Shown here: positions 49,106 to 60,410 of the stretch, piece by piece | Layout of the letters: every line of letters starts with the position of its first letter | How positions within the stretch are numbered: the first letter of the stretch is position 1 | Assembly: GCA_943737045.1 (NCBI GenBank) | Contig: CALSFV010000250.1 | Location: 160,001 to 224,000 of the forward strand | Reading direction: 5' to 3' | Origin: Parapristionchus giblindavisi | Taxonomy: Eukaryota; Nematoda; Chromadorea; Rhabditida; Diplogasteridae | Length of the DNA stretch: 64,000 nt | The notes under the pieces: model-generated | Told to the model about the DNA's origin: nothing | Databases searched by the model: none | Seen by the model: only the letters and a program-made list of their open reading frames with translations | Made by a program: the position numbers and the translations under genes

Positions 49106-49231
49106 CATTGGTCGAAAAGTATGTAATAAAGTACCAAGCCTGACCGCATTTTGCGCCAAAATTTCCCAAAAATCGAAAATCCTGACCACATTTTGATAAC
49201 CGATAACCGATAACCTAGCTATTCGACCTAT
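49106..49231. repeat. TAGGTCGAA-family MITE
   Basis: TGGTCGAAAAGTATGTAATA to CTAGCTATTCGACCTA. The only copy seen in the distal half of the window. Confidence 0.65.
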
Positions 49232-49287
49232 GACGTCAGGACTGCCCAGGCGGGATATGTGAGCTGATAATAGAACTTCGCCATACG

Positions 49288-49895
49288 AGAAGACGAGCTG
49301 AGTTTCGAGAAAATCGAAATGCGGCTAGTCAATTTGAAAATTCGCGAGGGGTAGTGCATAAACATTGGTGAACTAATCTATCAACCTTCGATACAAAGAC
49401 CTGTGTAGTGTAGTGGATAAGGCGTCCGCGTTAGCTTTTGACTGTCACTGGTTCGATCCCTCTTGCAGGACTTTTCTTTTGCGGTTATTGTTGAAGTCAA
49501 TATCAAACGTTCATGCTTCTTTGTCTGGGTAGATCGCCATCGATCGACTTTGTTCGCTCGTTGATCCTTTCTCGAGCGCTTTGTATGTCGTTAAAAAGCA
49601 TTTATGCATCTTATTCAACATGTCGCATGACCATCACTCTTTCAATAAGATGTGTGTTCTCTTTTCTGGCTTTCATAATCACAGCAACACGTTTTTAAAA
49701 AAAATAATAAAAGAAAAGTGCTGCTAGAGGGATCGAACCTGTGACAATCAAAAGTTAACGCGGACACCTTATTCACTACACCTCACAGGCCGTTGCTTCG
49801 AAGGTTGATAGATGAGCTCACACTACCCCTTGCGAATTTTCAAAATCACTAGCCGAATTTCATATCGATTTTTTCGAAACTCAGCTCGTCTAGGC
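49288..49895. mobile_element. Foldback element with a tRNA-like sequence in each arm
   Basis: Arms begin GACGAGCTGAGTTTCGAG and end with the inverse. Inside each arm, in opposite orientation, lies a tRNA-like stretch: + strand 49391-49465 (TAGTGTAGTGGATAAGGCG ... TGGTTCGATCCCTC) and - strand about 49722-49790. Centre about 49500-49700. Same architecture as 61467-63079, with which it shares the tRNA-like part. Confidence 0.7.
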
Positions 49896-50040
49896 ACTCC
49901 TAAAAAGAGATTCGTAATCACCATCGAAAAAATATTGTAGTTATGATATTGCCTTGTCAAATGGCCAGGTAAAGTCCACAAGGTTCCCTTGTGAGACCAC
50001 TATATTGTAAGGGTCAAAATGAGAGTGATATTTATCGCCA

Positions 50041-50172
50041 GTGGCCGTATGCATGAACCGTTTTCCAGGAAGATGTGACGTCGTTAGCGTAAGCGGAGGA
50101 TTTTTGGAAAACGCCTTCGCCTACGCTAATGACGCCACATTTTCCTGGAAAATGGTTCTTGCATACGGCCAC
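50041..50172. mobile_element. Palindromic MITE, GTGGCCGTATGCA family
   Basis: 132 bp. The arms hold GATGTGACGTCGTTAGCGTA / TACGCTAATGACGCCACA, so the two TGACGTCA words are mutated. Confidence 0.8.
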
Positions 50173-51097
50173 AGGATATAGCTCTTCATTTACCATCAGC
50201 GCATGAAATAATTTTTTTTGTGAAAAGTCTGGGACCCTACCGTTCAGAATGCATTCTAAAATAATGGTTCATACGCAGGCAGCTTCACAATTTATAAAAT
50301 GCTTTCCTGATTTTGTTTTAGTTCTGATTCTTTTCAGACCCGCATCAAGCATTCAAATTCAAATTCATTTATCATATCAGACAGACTTAGGTCAAACATT
50401 CTGCCTACTCAATTTCAGCAAATAACCTTATTGTTAGACGTATGCTTTCTCTCACGCAGCTCTCGCGCCCCTGCGCCCTTGTGATGAAATCTTATTTTTA
50501 AAGCTCTGATATATTTTAGAGGGGTTCTTGGTTAAATTGTTTTGGCTAAATCGGGTAGGTCCGGGGCCAAAGCCGACGGTTTCGCCCACGTGTGCCCACT
50601 CAGGGCGCGCTGAAAACGAGCACACCTCAGCAGAACGTTTGATGCGGCTTTGAATGGAATCAGAACTAAACCAATTCAAGCGAAATCATTATTTGATATA
50701 TTGTGAAGCTCCCTGCGTTGGAAGCATAGTTTTCGAAGACCTAAACGATTGGGCCTCAAAAGTCTTTAAAAAATTTTCGGGCTCAAATTTGCAGCCCGCT
50801 GCAGCTTGAAATCGGAGTCCGATCTTCGATTTTTTCATGGGCAGCCCTTGATGAGGTCTCCGTTATCATGATGTTTCAGAAGAACAGGACTTTTTTTACT
50901 AAAGAACTATACGCATTCGAAAAGTGTACTTCGTTTGCGTCACTGCTATGCAACAGTAAACTAATTTAATTACACCAACCCATCATGGTTGTATTCCTTG
51001 ATGAGTTGCACGCTTTGACTCAAAAGATCAGCTTGATTACTTTCCTCGAGCAAATGTTACAAAAAAAATTTTTTTAAAGCGTCCCATGACTTTATGA
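50173..51097. other. No recognised feature
   Basis: Interior of the 5.1 kb element. I see no reading frame with recognisable content and no clear repeat. Confidence 0.4.
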
Positions 51098-51310
51098 GTA
51101 CTCCGGTATTTTTTTGTCCGTGGGCAGCACAATGGTGCGGAACTAGGGCACCCCACGGGATTTGGCTTCAGGACGGCGTATTCCATGTTCTGGAATGAAC
51201 GGCCTACCCCACGGAATTTGAAGTCCGCCCCCAAATCTCTTGGGTTTCTCCCTAGTCCCACACCATGGTGCTGCCCCTGGCCCTCCCCACGGAAAAAAAT
51301 ACCGGAGTAT
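51098..51310. mobile_element. Palindromic element with AGTACTCCGGTA ends
   Basis: AGTACTCCGGTATTTTTTTG...CCGTGGG and the inverse CCACGGAAAAAAATACCGG. The inner halves (TGGTGCGGAACTAGGG / CCCTAGTCCCACACCATGG) also pair. Confidence 0.65.
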
Positions 51311-51589
51311 ACTGTTTATTGTCACCGAACATATTTTGTTGTTATTCAATAGACGAATGTACATTGTTTTCATATGAGTCCGCTTGCGAGAGAACCGAGC
51401 ATAGGGAGTGGGGTCTGGCCCAGTTAAGAATCAAATTTTAGGGGTCGAGTTTTCAAGGTTGTTGATGACGATGGACATGTTCATTTTGAATCTAGAATCT
51501 ATAGATGGGCGCGTGAAAACTTTTTTTTGCGCTCGCAACATTGAGAAATTTCCATTCGAATCTGCAAAAAAATCCCGCATTTCCGGGAG

Positions 51590-52236
51590 GGGGGGGGGAT
51601 CGTTTTGCCAACGATCGTTTGCGCAACGGATCATAAATCGGTTGAGATTTGGCGTATGGCAACCAAAGTTGTACCATTGTATCAGTGGGAGTGTACGGTA
51701 TTGGGAATCGCGAACTGATTTTTTTCATTCGACCCATGACCCCGGGTTCATGGCCGAAGTCGAAAAATCCATGATCTCCCGAGGCCAAATACTAGTTGCC
51801 ATTATATCAATAGTGAGCCAACTTTTATTTTTTTTGGATACCGTTACCCGAACTACCGTAATCTAGCTACCGTACCCTGTTATATTATATATATATATTT
51901 ATCGACATGCTCAGCATGAAACAATACAGGTTTGTAAATCAAAGAGAACATATAGCGAATCCCTGTTTGATTACGGTAGTACCGGTTACGGTATCCAGAA
52001 AGATAAAAGTTGGCTCACTATTGATATAATGGCAACTAGAATTTTTCGACTTCGGCCAATTTCAACCATGAACCCGGCGTCATGGGTCGAGTGAAAAAAA
52101 TCAGTGACGGTTACGGTAGCCCAAGACCGTACACTCCCACTGATAGCAATGGTAAAACTTTGGTTGCCATAAGCCAAATCCCAACCGCTTTATGATCCGT
52201 TTTTCAAACGATTGTTGGCAAAACGATCGCCCCCCC
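51590..52236. mobile_element. Foldback of about 650 bp
   Basis: Left arm 51590-51880 (GGCAACCAAAGTTGTACCA, CCGAAGTCGAAAAATCC) is inverted at about 51960-52236 (TGGTAAAACTTTGGTTGCC, AATTTTTCGACTTCGGCC). The spacer contains (TA)n. The left flank (51506-51590) resembles the CATAGGTGGGC MITE. Confidence 0.65.
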
Positions 52237-53101
52237 CCCCGCATTTCCATGCACACAGCCTTTCCGGACCGATCTATGCAGGTCGCGTAATACACTTACC
52301 TTTGAGCGAACACCGTTTTTGAAAATGTTTCTTGAAAAAATGAATTAGACAGGTTTGCTATCAAGTTCTGCCAAGGGGAACATAGTCGCCTAATTTAGCA
52401 TTGATAGATTCAAAGAAATTGAAATTGTGATTTCGACGCGACGGCGTCTGGTATCAACATACAAAATGACTATCCATCGTCATCAGCATAGTTTTAAAAC
52501 ACAGACCACTAAGTATCAGAAAATTAACTCTTTTCGATTCTCTCGTAAGCGCGATTGTATTGTTATAAATAAAATAAGAAGTTATAATATTGTTAGAAGT
52601 TATATATTGTTAATGAGACAAAATCCATTAAATGTTTATCGTTCGTTGCATGTGCATTTTCATGTTGTAATTGATATGTAAATATTGTTTGTTCTGAGGA
52701 TAAAGAAGTTAATTGATGTATAAATCATTTAAATACGTAATAAACATAAATGGAACTGGAATAATAGTAAGCAAATAAAGGGCTAAACTTTTAGTGGTCG
52801 AGCCAAATTACTGGCCAAATTATTGACCCCACTTGAAAAGTTGAGCCATTAATTGGGACTAAAGTTTAGCGAAAAGTTTAGTGGGGCCATTATTATGACC
52901 AAATTATTGGCCCACTTGAAAAGTTGAGCCATTAATTGGGACTAAAGTTTAGCGAAAAGTTTAGTGGGGCCATTATTTTGACCAAATTAATGGCTCAACT
53001 TTTCAAGTGGGGCTTGTCTGGTAGCCAAATTCGAGAGTCAACTTTTGACAAATTAATGGCCCCACTTTGACCAAATTATTGGCCCCCCTAAATATGCGGA
53101 G

Positions 53102-53236
53102 CATGTGATAAGTCAATTGATAATGATTGTGGATATCCATTCAAGAGTGACAGTATCAATCAATGGCAAGATACTGAGAGATATTGTCCGAATCGAGGAT
53201 CTGTTAAGAAGAAAGAAGATTTGTTTTGTTCGCATG
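53102..53236 (+). CDS. Cysteine-rich frame of the LTR element (second part)
   Basis: After the TIR element an open frame with CDKSIDNDCGYPFKSD, RYCPNRGSVKKK and DLFCSH continues the same composition (Cys/Asp/Lys) as 47517-47993. It is broken again by the MITE at 53237; a few codons follow it to a TAG at 53885, just before the polypurine tract. Confidence 0.45.
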
Positions 53237-53873
53237 CACTCAGAAAAAAAGGTGTAAAAATGAACAGATGTAATTTTGTAGAACACCTCGGAGTGTTTTT
53301 ATGAAGACATAGATGTGTCCTAATTTACACCTTTTAAAGTGCTCTTTTGAACACATGAAAAGGTGTCCAGTTTTACAGGTTTCAGCTTCACGATCAAAGT
53401 TTCGAGTCTCTAATTTACACCTCTTTATGTGCTCAGTGGTACACCTGGAAAGGTGTTCTTTTAAACCGAATACCGCCTCCACCAAACCCTTCTGGTGTTC
53501 GCCGCGCCATATATGTATACACTTGCATTCATGCAATGCGCATGTCATCAAGCGATTGTGAAGTCTATTCTTATTACAATTGAAAGATATGATTGCGACA
53601 CGCAAGTGTGTTGACACTCACAAATTTTTGACAGTCAGTACAACATTGACAAAGTGGTCGGAGTCTAAAGATATGTGCAGAGCTAATGAATGAAAAGGGG
53701 TGACCGCGCCATTCAAAATGGTGTAGTTTTTACACCTCGAGGTGTTCATTTTTACACCTTTTCATGTGTTGAAAAGTACACTTTTTAGGCTGTTAATAGT
53801 TACACATCGCGTATTAGAGTCTGACGGAATGAACATGAAAATGTGTTCTATTTTACACCTTTTTTTCTGAGTG
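53237..53873. mobile_element. 637-bp MITE with CACTCAGAAAAAAAGGTG ends
   Basis: Perfect terminal repeat CACTCAGAAAAAAAGGTGTA / TACACCTTTTTTTCTGAGTG. The interior repeats GTGTAAA, ACACCT and GAACAC words many times. No transposase. TG flanks both sides, too short to call a target duplication. Confidence 0.8.
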
Positions 53874-53885
53874 TGAGGACATGCT

Positions 53886-53902
53886 AGAGGGGAAGGGGGA
53901 GA
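53886..53902 (+). other. Polypurine tract of the LTR element
   Basis: Seventeen purines (AGAGGGGAAGGGGGAGA) directly before the 3' LTR, the expected site of plus-strand priming. Confidence 0.9.
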
Positions 53903-54283
53903 TGTTAGGGTGGGATACCCAGCCCTAGAGCCTCCCTATTGATCCTTGATCTTTTGATGTATTATGTATTATTATGTCTCATTCTTGTAATTATATTATA
54001 TTTGCATTTCATTGTCTAGGATTAGTATTATCATATTTAATTTGCATTGTGATTAGTCTTTAGTTCATTTCCATAATTGTATATTGATGTCGTGTCTTTC
54101 GTTGTATTATTTTTAGTCTGGGACTCATGTCGTTGTGGAGTTAGGTTGTCTTGTTCTTGTGTGTATTTGTTTGTATTTTTGTGTGAGAGTGCATCTGAAT
54201 AAACTAATCTTTTGATCTTTAGTCTTTGGTCTTTTGATATCACCTCAAGCGGAGAACACCGGCGATAGTATCTTTAACGTACA
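53903..54283 (+). repeat. 3' LTR
   Basis: I found no difference from the 5' LTR over 381 bp. Confidence 0.95.
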
Positions 54284-54499
54284 ACTTTCCAATTAAATAA
54301 ATAATTAATAAATAATAAATAGTTAGCATTAAGTACACAGGCAACTAAAATAAATACTAGATAGAGGTGCCGTTTAGGTGCCGGCAAAATAACTAGAAAG
54401 ATTTCCTTGATATGAGTAGGACCGTGCATCTGCATCTGTAGAAGTATCCATGAAGCATGTCAATGTGTTGACACTATCTAGATTGAATGAAAACCGATA

Positions 54500-54960
54500 G
54501 GGCGAAAACTCTCACTTTGTCTATAAATTAGCGCTTGCATTTTCCTTGGCTATACGTAAGCATATAGCCTCTTTGGGGATCAAAATGAACCTCATCTGCT
54601 TGGTTGATTAATATCGAATCACTCAGAGCTTATTGCATTTCCAGGAATTTTTTCCCTGCAACATTATGATTTGCATTATCATGATCTTAAAAGCCGGTGC
54701 ACCGTCTTCTTGTCGTATTGACATTTGCTGCTTCGAAGTTCTGGTTTTTTTTCGCTCTCCCCAGTCAGAACTCCCCTCATGTGAAGAGATATGTCTGGGG
54801 GGGGGGGAGAGCTACAGGCGCCATGAACTAAATCTTCAAGATTCCTGACCCGACTTATTGTTATTGTTTTTTTTGTTTTTTTAAAAAGTTGTTCAAATGT
54901 AATGTAAAATGAGAACGACATTCTTGGCAAGGAGCAGCATCATATGAAAGAAAAGTTAAT
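54500..54960 (+). repeat. Promoter-hairpin unit, copy C
   Basis: TATA-like CTATAAATTAG (54520), TTGCATTTCCAGGAATTTTT, hairpin 54758-54830 (with a G run replacing part of the right stem) and TTATTGTTATTGTTTTTTTT. The classical upstream block and AATAAATATTTGTC end are missing. Confidence 0.45.
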
Positions 54961-55281
54961 GCTGAAAAAAACTTGAATAAATATAACTTGAGTAATCAAA
55001 AGTGTAATAACCAAAGTTAATTAATATTAAAGATGTCGTTATCTGAAGATCTTCGAAACGGAATTGAATTTGTATCTTTTAATATAAAAATACTCATTTT
55101 TGCGATCCAACTTATAAATTAACGCCGAAAATATCAAACAGTTTAAGCCGTTTTTCGGCACGACATAAACATAAGCGGTATAGAGAAACCGATCAATCAA
55201 TCAATCAATATTTATCAGGTTCACACTGTGGTGAGCTGGGATATGGTTGTTAGCCATTGTTTTCCGATTCTCTTCCTTACT

Positions 55282-55728
55282 AGGGAATGGTTTCTTTGAT
55301 GCATGAAATTACGGTTAGTGACATACATAGCGATAATCAGCATGGTCGAATTAGTAAGAATCAACTTTCAAAAGCTGCGGTTGATCGATTTTTTGAACGA
55401 AACCCGTCGCATATCCGCCGTACGAAAGACAGCCAAAAATTTGCATTTTTTTGTGTTCTTTCACTTTTTGAACATGAGTTCGATTCCCCCGACCGCATTT
55501 TATGTCTGCATGGTAGTTCCAGCAAAAAAAATGCAGTTTAAATGGAAATCAAGTCTAAAAAATCTTTTTTGGCTGTCTTTCGTACGGCGGATATGCGACG
55601 GGTTTCGTTCAAAAAATCGATCAACCGCAGCTTTTGAAAGTTGATTCTTACTAAGTCGACCATGCTGATTATCGCTATGTATGTCACTAACCGTAATTTC
55701 ATGCATCAAAGAAACCATTCCCTAGTTA
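55282..55728. mobile_element. Foldback of about 450 bp with CTAGGGAATGG ends
   Basis: Arms of about 165 bp are nearly identical (GATGCATGAAATTACGGTTA; GTCGCATATCCGCCGTACG) around a 110-bp centre. It lies next to, and probably inside, a LINE fragment. Confidence 0.75.
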
Positions 55729-55732
55729 GGTC

Positions 55733-55900
55733 ATCTCGCCAACGAGTATGGGACTTTCCAACAGGTCTTCGAGAAGCATATTGATAGGGTATCCAATTGG
55801 TGACAATTTTGGCCCATCGGTCAGTGCCCATCCTTCGTACCTTATCTGCCCACACAAGCTTTCTTCTATCCGCCTCGTCCAACCAATCCTTCAATCCAAC
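55733..55900 (-). pseudogene. Fragment of a LINE reverse-transcriptase C-terminus
   Basis: Minus strand reads DEADRRKLVWADKVRRMG, TDRWAKIVTNWIPYQ and VGKSHTRWRDDL, the pattern (W-x-G/D-HVxRM, DRW, RGRP-x-TRW-DD) at the end of many invertebrate endonuclease-reverse transcriptases. No other part is nearby. Confidence 0.6.
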
Positions 55901-56079
55901 AATTCCTCTAAAACCGATATAAATATCAAATTCCCCAAACCGGAAAAGCCGAAATGCCTCAGGGCCCTGGTGCTAAGGTCATTTCCAATTTGTTAGGAGA
56001 TTGAAAGGAAGGAGGGACCCGAAAGTTGGTAACGTCCCTCCCTCTTTCTCTATCAAGCTTATTTCGATAAATAAGATCA

Positions 56080-57260
56080 TTAATTATCTAATTATACATT
56101 TAATTATCACATGTAAATTATGTGAGTATTATGAGTGCAGGTCAAATATTCTGGGTACGTGTCCATTTGTAATTTACATAAGCAAATCGCTTTGTGTGGA
56201 TCACATAAAAGAGCTCGATGTTGACTCTCCAACATTCAGTTTGGCATTTTTTTTCTCCACTGAATCTTTTCCTGGACAAGATGTTTTCCAATGCTTTGTT
56301 ACATTTTCCTTACGCCACTACGCCGTTCCTTACGTTGAATGGTCTTCCACTCGAACAAGTTGAGACGGAGTACGTACCGAAGGCAAATTTACCATTGCAT
56401 TAATGCCTCTTGAGGATCACTTTAAACTCCATTTTCATGGTTGATTAAAGCCTAATCACTTTGTGATTACTGCATTTCCTGGACCTATTTTTACCTGACA
56501 CGGTATACTGTTTACTTATCGGATGCCCAGCAATTCGTCTAATGTAGGAATTCGTGGCGTGCTGTTTTGGTTTTAGTGCGCTCTCCCCAGGCAGCACTCC
56601 CTCACGGGGGAGGTATGCCTATGGGGAGAGGTACTAGCGCCATGAACTAAATATTCATTTTTCCTTCTAACCCAACTTATTGTTATTGTTTTAGGCGGGA
56701 AAGGTGATCATCGTATAGAAATGAAATGATACCATATTTGTAATTGAATAAATATTTGTCACGACAATTTTGTTTAGTTATCTCACATGTATATTTCATA
56801 AGCGAGCCTGCACAGATTGGACAGAAGTTGAAATGTTAAAAAATGTTCAAGTCGTTTTTTAAGGAACATTTTCAAGAAGAATACGTTTTGCAAGATAGAA
56901 ATCCTAAAAAAAATTAAGTGATAATTATTTATCGAATCATGTTTTTTCTCGAGATCTCTCTTACCACTGTTAGCATACAGTACAGCAGAATCCCCCCAGT
57001 GAAAATGGGCGCCCCGGGTGACCCAGGGCACACTTTTGGCCCTTCAATTTTTTACGCTTTGAATATAGAATTTTAGTTGTTCAAATTGTTCGCACTTTTA
57101 CTCCAGATTTGAACGAATTTTTCTAGAAAAGTTTGGAATTTTAGAAATCATGTAGCCAGAGAAAAAAATATTGAAAATTATAATTTTATCAATTTTTGGC
57201 AAATGCCGCGCGAAAATTTTGAATTTTGAAAAACAAAGTACACGACCTGTGGCGTTTCGA
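56080..57260 (+). repeat. Promoter-hairpin unit, copy D
   Basis: Upstream block AAGCAAATCGCTTTGTGTGG and CATAAAAG (56206), TTTCCTGGACCTATTTTTACC, hairpin 56580-56650 with perfect CTCTCCCC/GGGGAGAG stem and AGGCA/TGCCT upper stem, GTTATTGTTTTAG acceptor-like site, AATAAATATTTGTCA (56747). Homology to copy E continues to about 57260 (GCACAGATTGGACAGAAGTT, GTACACGACCTGTGGC). Confidence 0.55.
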
Positions 57261-57713
57261 CAGCGGTCATCACAGTGTTCTATAGACTTTGAAAGCGAAA
57301 ACGACCGGTCAACATAGAAACTCTCTCAAATGCAATCGTCTTTCCCTTTTCTGGCTATGGAAACAAAATGGCTTGAATCAGAACACTGTGTCATGGAGGA
57401 ACTGTGAAAAAAGTAGATGCCTCAAATAGATACTGATCTGCTGAAAGCACATTTCCTGATCAGCTAGAAATCAATTTTGTCAGTATCAATAGGTAGACAC
57501 AGCCAATACATGGAGGGACGATTTCGTGTAGGCAGCTGATCCTTAATTCATGCACAGTGCGAAATCGATTGGAGTGGAGAAATTCATGGGAAAACAGTTA
57601 CGAAACACCTATTAGCTGATAAAGTTTTTTGAATGTCAATGTCAAAAGTTTCAGTAGCGAATGCCCTCAAGTAAAGAAATTCCGAAACATTTTATACAAA
57701 TTATGTTCGTGTA

Positions 57714-58984
57714 TTAGGTGAATTCATAAGTAACGCTCGTTTTTTTGTCTCAAATTTAGTCGCCTCATTCTTGCTCTGTTGTTATTGTCAGCATCCATGC
57801 TGTATACACTAGATAGGTTGTCCCTCGAATATCCTGCAGTTGTTTTCGATTCAGTTCCCGCGTGTCCTCCAGGCGAGAAAACCGCACAATTTCGCCCACG
57901 ACGGAATTCACTTTCGCAACGCTATTTTATCTCTCTTCCTCTCCGGCTTGAAACGCCCTAGCTTCCAACATAGCCTAGTAGAGGTGTACCCCTCACATGT
58001 GCCTCACGTAACGGCGATGAGAAAGTGGGTTGTTAAATTCGAGAAAGAGGACTTTTTGATCGAAGATGAGGACCACCTCGGTCGCCCTGGGGATGTGGGT
58101 CTCGATCGATTGCTCCAAGAGGTAGAGGCTGATCCGAATCCCGATACCGGTGATATTGTAATGGCACTTGGGGTCATCCAGAGCATTGTGGTACATGGCC
58201 TTTACACCTTCGGAAATGAAAGAAAATAGGGAAGATGTCTTTCTCACGTCCTAGCCGACTACGACAAGGATCGCCGACTGGACATGGCAAACTCTTTACT
58301 AACTCTACGTCGCCGGCTTGTTTGGCAGGTCAACGTCATAACCGGTGATGAAAAGTGGGTGCACTACGAATACAAAGAGCCAAGGAGATTGTGGTTCGGT
58401 GAGCACGAATAGTCAGCATATGCCCCCAAACCCGATTTTCACCGTCAAAAAGTGATGTTGAGCATCTGGTATTCGGTACGGAGAGTCGAGTAGTGGGAAC
58501 TCCTCCCCGAGGGTACGACAATCACGACACATGTCTACACTCTCCAGCTGCGTAAGCTAAGGGTCCACCTCTGACAATCACGCGGGAAGGACACTCGGAT
58601 CTAATTTCAACATGACAACCCTCAACCTCATACCAAAAGAACGACCAAGGCTGAGCCAACGGGATGTGACTGAACTGTACTCCCCTACCCTCCGTACTCA
58701 TCCGACCTTGCCTAGTATTGTTGTCACCTCTTCGAGGCGCTCCATCACTTCCTCAAAGGGTAAAGCTTCAAAGACCGAATCACTATCCATACCGTACTCG
58801 ACACCTATTTCCGGAATTAGCCCCAGTCTTTTTTATCACGACGGGATCCTCAATCTGCCGAGTATAAGGCGCAAGGTGACCGATGCGAATGGAAAATATT
58901 TCTAGAATTATCCATGCTTTGTTAAAATTTTGTGACAATTTTTTTGGAATGCGAAAAACGAGCGTTACTTATGAATTCACCTAA
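57714..58984 (+). mobile_element. Mariner transposon (dead)
   Basis: 1,271 bp. Perfect inverted ends TTAGGTGAATTCATAAGTAA continuing CGCTCGTTTTT, typical mariner length and TTAGG start. A TA duplication is not intact on the right. Confidence 0.85.
57840..58905 (+). pseudogene. Mariner transposase pseudogene
   Basis: Fragments in several frames: WVVKFEKEDFLIEDEDHLGR ending in the GRP motif between DNA-binding and catalytic parts; GDEKWVHYEYKEPRRLWF (first catalytic D, about 58340); HDNPQPH (second D, about 58608); YPPYSSDLA (third D of the DD34D-type triad, about 58685). Multiple stops and frameshifts separate them, so no active enzyme. The canonical third motif reads YSPDLAP, here mutated. 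Confidence 0.85.
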
Positions 58985-59747
58985 AAAAATTTTCTTTTGC
59001 TCTGTGCCTTGCATTAGAATTTCAGTGAATTCATTGCGATATGTAGGCAATAGAGATCCGCAATCGTGCGGTCGTTCAGAAATGATTTCTCACTAATAAA
59101 TGAATGTGAAATCGCGCGCACGGTATTAATATGATAATTAAAAAATTATTCGTGCAAAGTCGCGCAGTCGACTTATTCTCATTTATTTCCATTGAATTAG
59201 CGGTTAAAAACAACCGATATAAAGCCTGAAAATGGCTTGAAAATGATTCCCAAATGCGCGACTTTGCACGAAATTAAGAGTCAAAATCGCGCTGAATGAC
59301 TTTTCATCATTTTAACGTCGAACATTGGTCGACCGGTCGTGCAATTGCACGAATGCGGATCACTACTAGGCAACATCTATATATAGCCATTGCCATGAAA
59401 CTCCACACCTTCCTTCATTGCAGCCCCGCTATTACAGAGGCTGAACTAACGTGGGCAAGGAGCATACGAACTTGTGAGAAGTGTTATATTTAACACTTTT
59501 GAGCTCAGAAAGTGTTAAATATAATACTTCTCAGGTCTTATGCTCCGTGGTAAAGGTAATAATAATAATAATAATAATAATATTTATACATATTCATAAG
59601 CATATAATGAAACGCGCGTGTGATGAAAGAAAAAGAACCGAAATGAATCGATAATGAAAACGAAATCGCCTTATGCGACGGAAATCCATCTATCCCTCTT
59701 CTGTGTACCATCACCCTATTATTATATATATTTGATGGAATAAAGAA
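58985..59747. other. No gene; one small hairpin
   Basis: A 64-bp palindrome at 59471-59534 (GAGAAGTGTTATATTTAACAC and inverse) sits between GGAGCATACGAAC and its rough inverse, so it may be a minimal MITE. An (AAT)n run lies at 59557-59582. Otherwise nothing recognised. Confidence 0.45.

Positions 59748-59842
<95 letters not shown>
59748..59842. repeat. (AAAT)n microsatellite
   Basis: About 23 uninterrupted AAAT units. Its left flank (CACCCTATTATTATATAT... GATGGAATAAAGAATAAAT) matches the flank of the microsatellite at 35230-35340, so both arose in copies of one dispersed repeat. Confidence 0.9.
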
Positions 59843-60289
59843 ATGAAGGTGATAGGCCGACGATAATGAACTCACGGGTAAAGGCAACAATAGGTATTGA
59901 CCGTATAAAATACACTTTTTAATTTGGTACGAGAGTAGCCAACCACTGCCACAATGAATTTCTATGTTTAGAGAGAGAGCACCGGTGAGAGAGTAGGTAG
60001 ATCAGAGAGAGCGAGGAAGGGAACGAGGAAAGAGTGTGGAGTTAATCGATAGTTCTTCCTCTGTTTAGCAGCAGTTGCAATGCAATTATGCAAGTACATT
60101 TTATACGGACAATATTTAGCGAATCTGTAAAATTATATACATTTAGGATAGACTAATTCGGATATAAGTCAATTTCTTACCATACTGTAAGAAATATTAG
60201 AAGCGACGTAACAATAAGAGTCGGAAAGGAAGATGAGAGAATGAAATGTAACGTTTATTGAACGGTAGGATATCATGGATTACTGAATC

Positions 60290-60410
60290 TTGCCACCACC
60301 ACCACCACCACCGACTCATCCCCATCTGAGCATCTGGGATGGATCTGGATCTGGGATGAGTCGGTGGTACCGACCGATACCACCGACTCATCCCCATCTG
60401 AGCATTAATG
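60290..60410. repeat. Local direct and inverted duplication
   Basis: CCACCGACTCATCCCCATCTGAGCAT occurs twice in direct orientation (60307, 60379), with GGATGAGTCGGTGG inverted between them. A (CCA)n run precedes it. Origin unknown. Confidence 0.6.

Larger units (their letters stand above)
47994..53101. mobile_element. 5.1 kb TIR element, CCAATAATTTGGTC family
   Basis: Ends CTCCGCATTTTTAGGGGGGC and its inverse GCCCCCCTAAATATGCGGAG; subterminal zones (47994-48145, 52780-53101) are packed with (G)AGCCAATAATTTGG and AAAGTTGAGCCATTA words. The right zone has a 73-bp tandem duplication at about 52840-52985. The interior holds further nested repeats (listed separately) and no transposase I recognise. 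It splits the cysteine-rich frame of the LTR element. Target duplication uncertain (GCAT occurs near both borders). Confidence 0.75.
42701..54283 (+). mobile_element. LTR retrotransposon without pol, with three nested insertions
   Basis: Bounded by identical 381-bp LTRs (TGTTAGGG...ACGTACA) and flanked by ACTT on both sides (42697-42700 and 54284-54287). It has a primer-binding site, a CCHC gag-like protein, a cysteine-rich frame and a polypurine tract. Removing the LINE (45599-47510), the TIR element (47994-53101) and the MITE (53237-53873) leaves about 3.9 kb. No protease, reverse transcriptase, RNase H or integrase of its own is present, so it must depend on a helper. Confidence 0.9.

Noticed and set aside
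42835..54243. Two identical 68-codon minus-strand frames (42835-43041 and 54037-54243)
   Set aside because: Both lie inside the LTRs and are identical only because the LTRs are.
59538..59915. Minus-strand open frame of 125 codons
   Set aside because: Translation of the (AAAT)n tract into repeated FIYL; not a gene.
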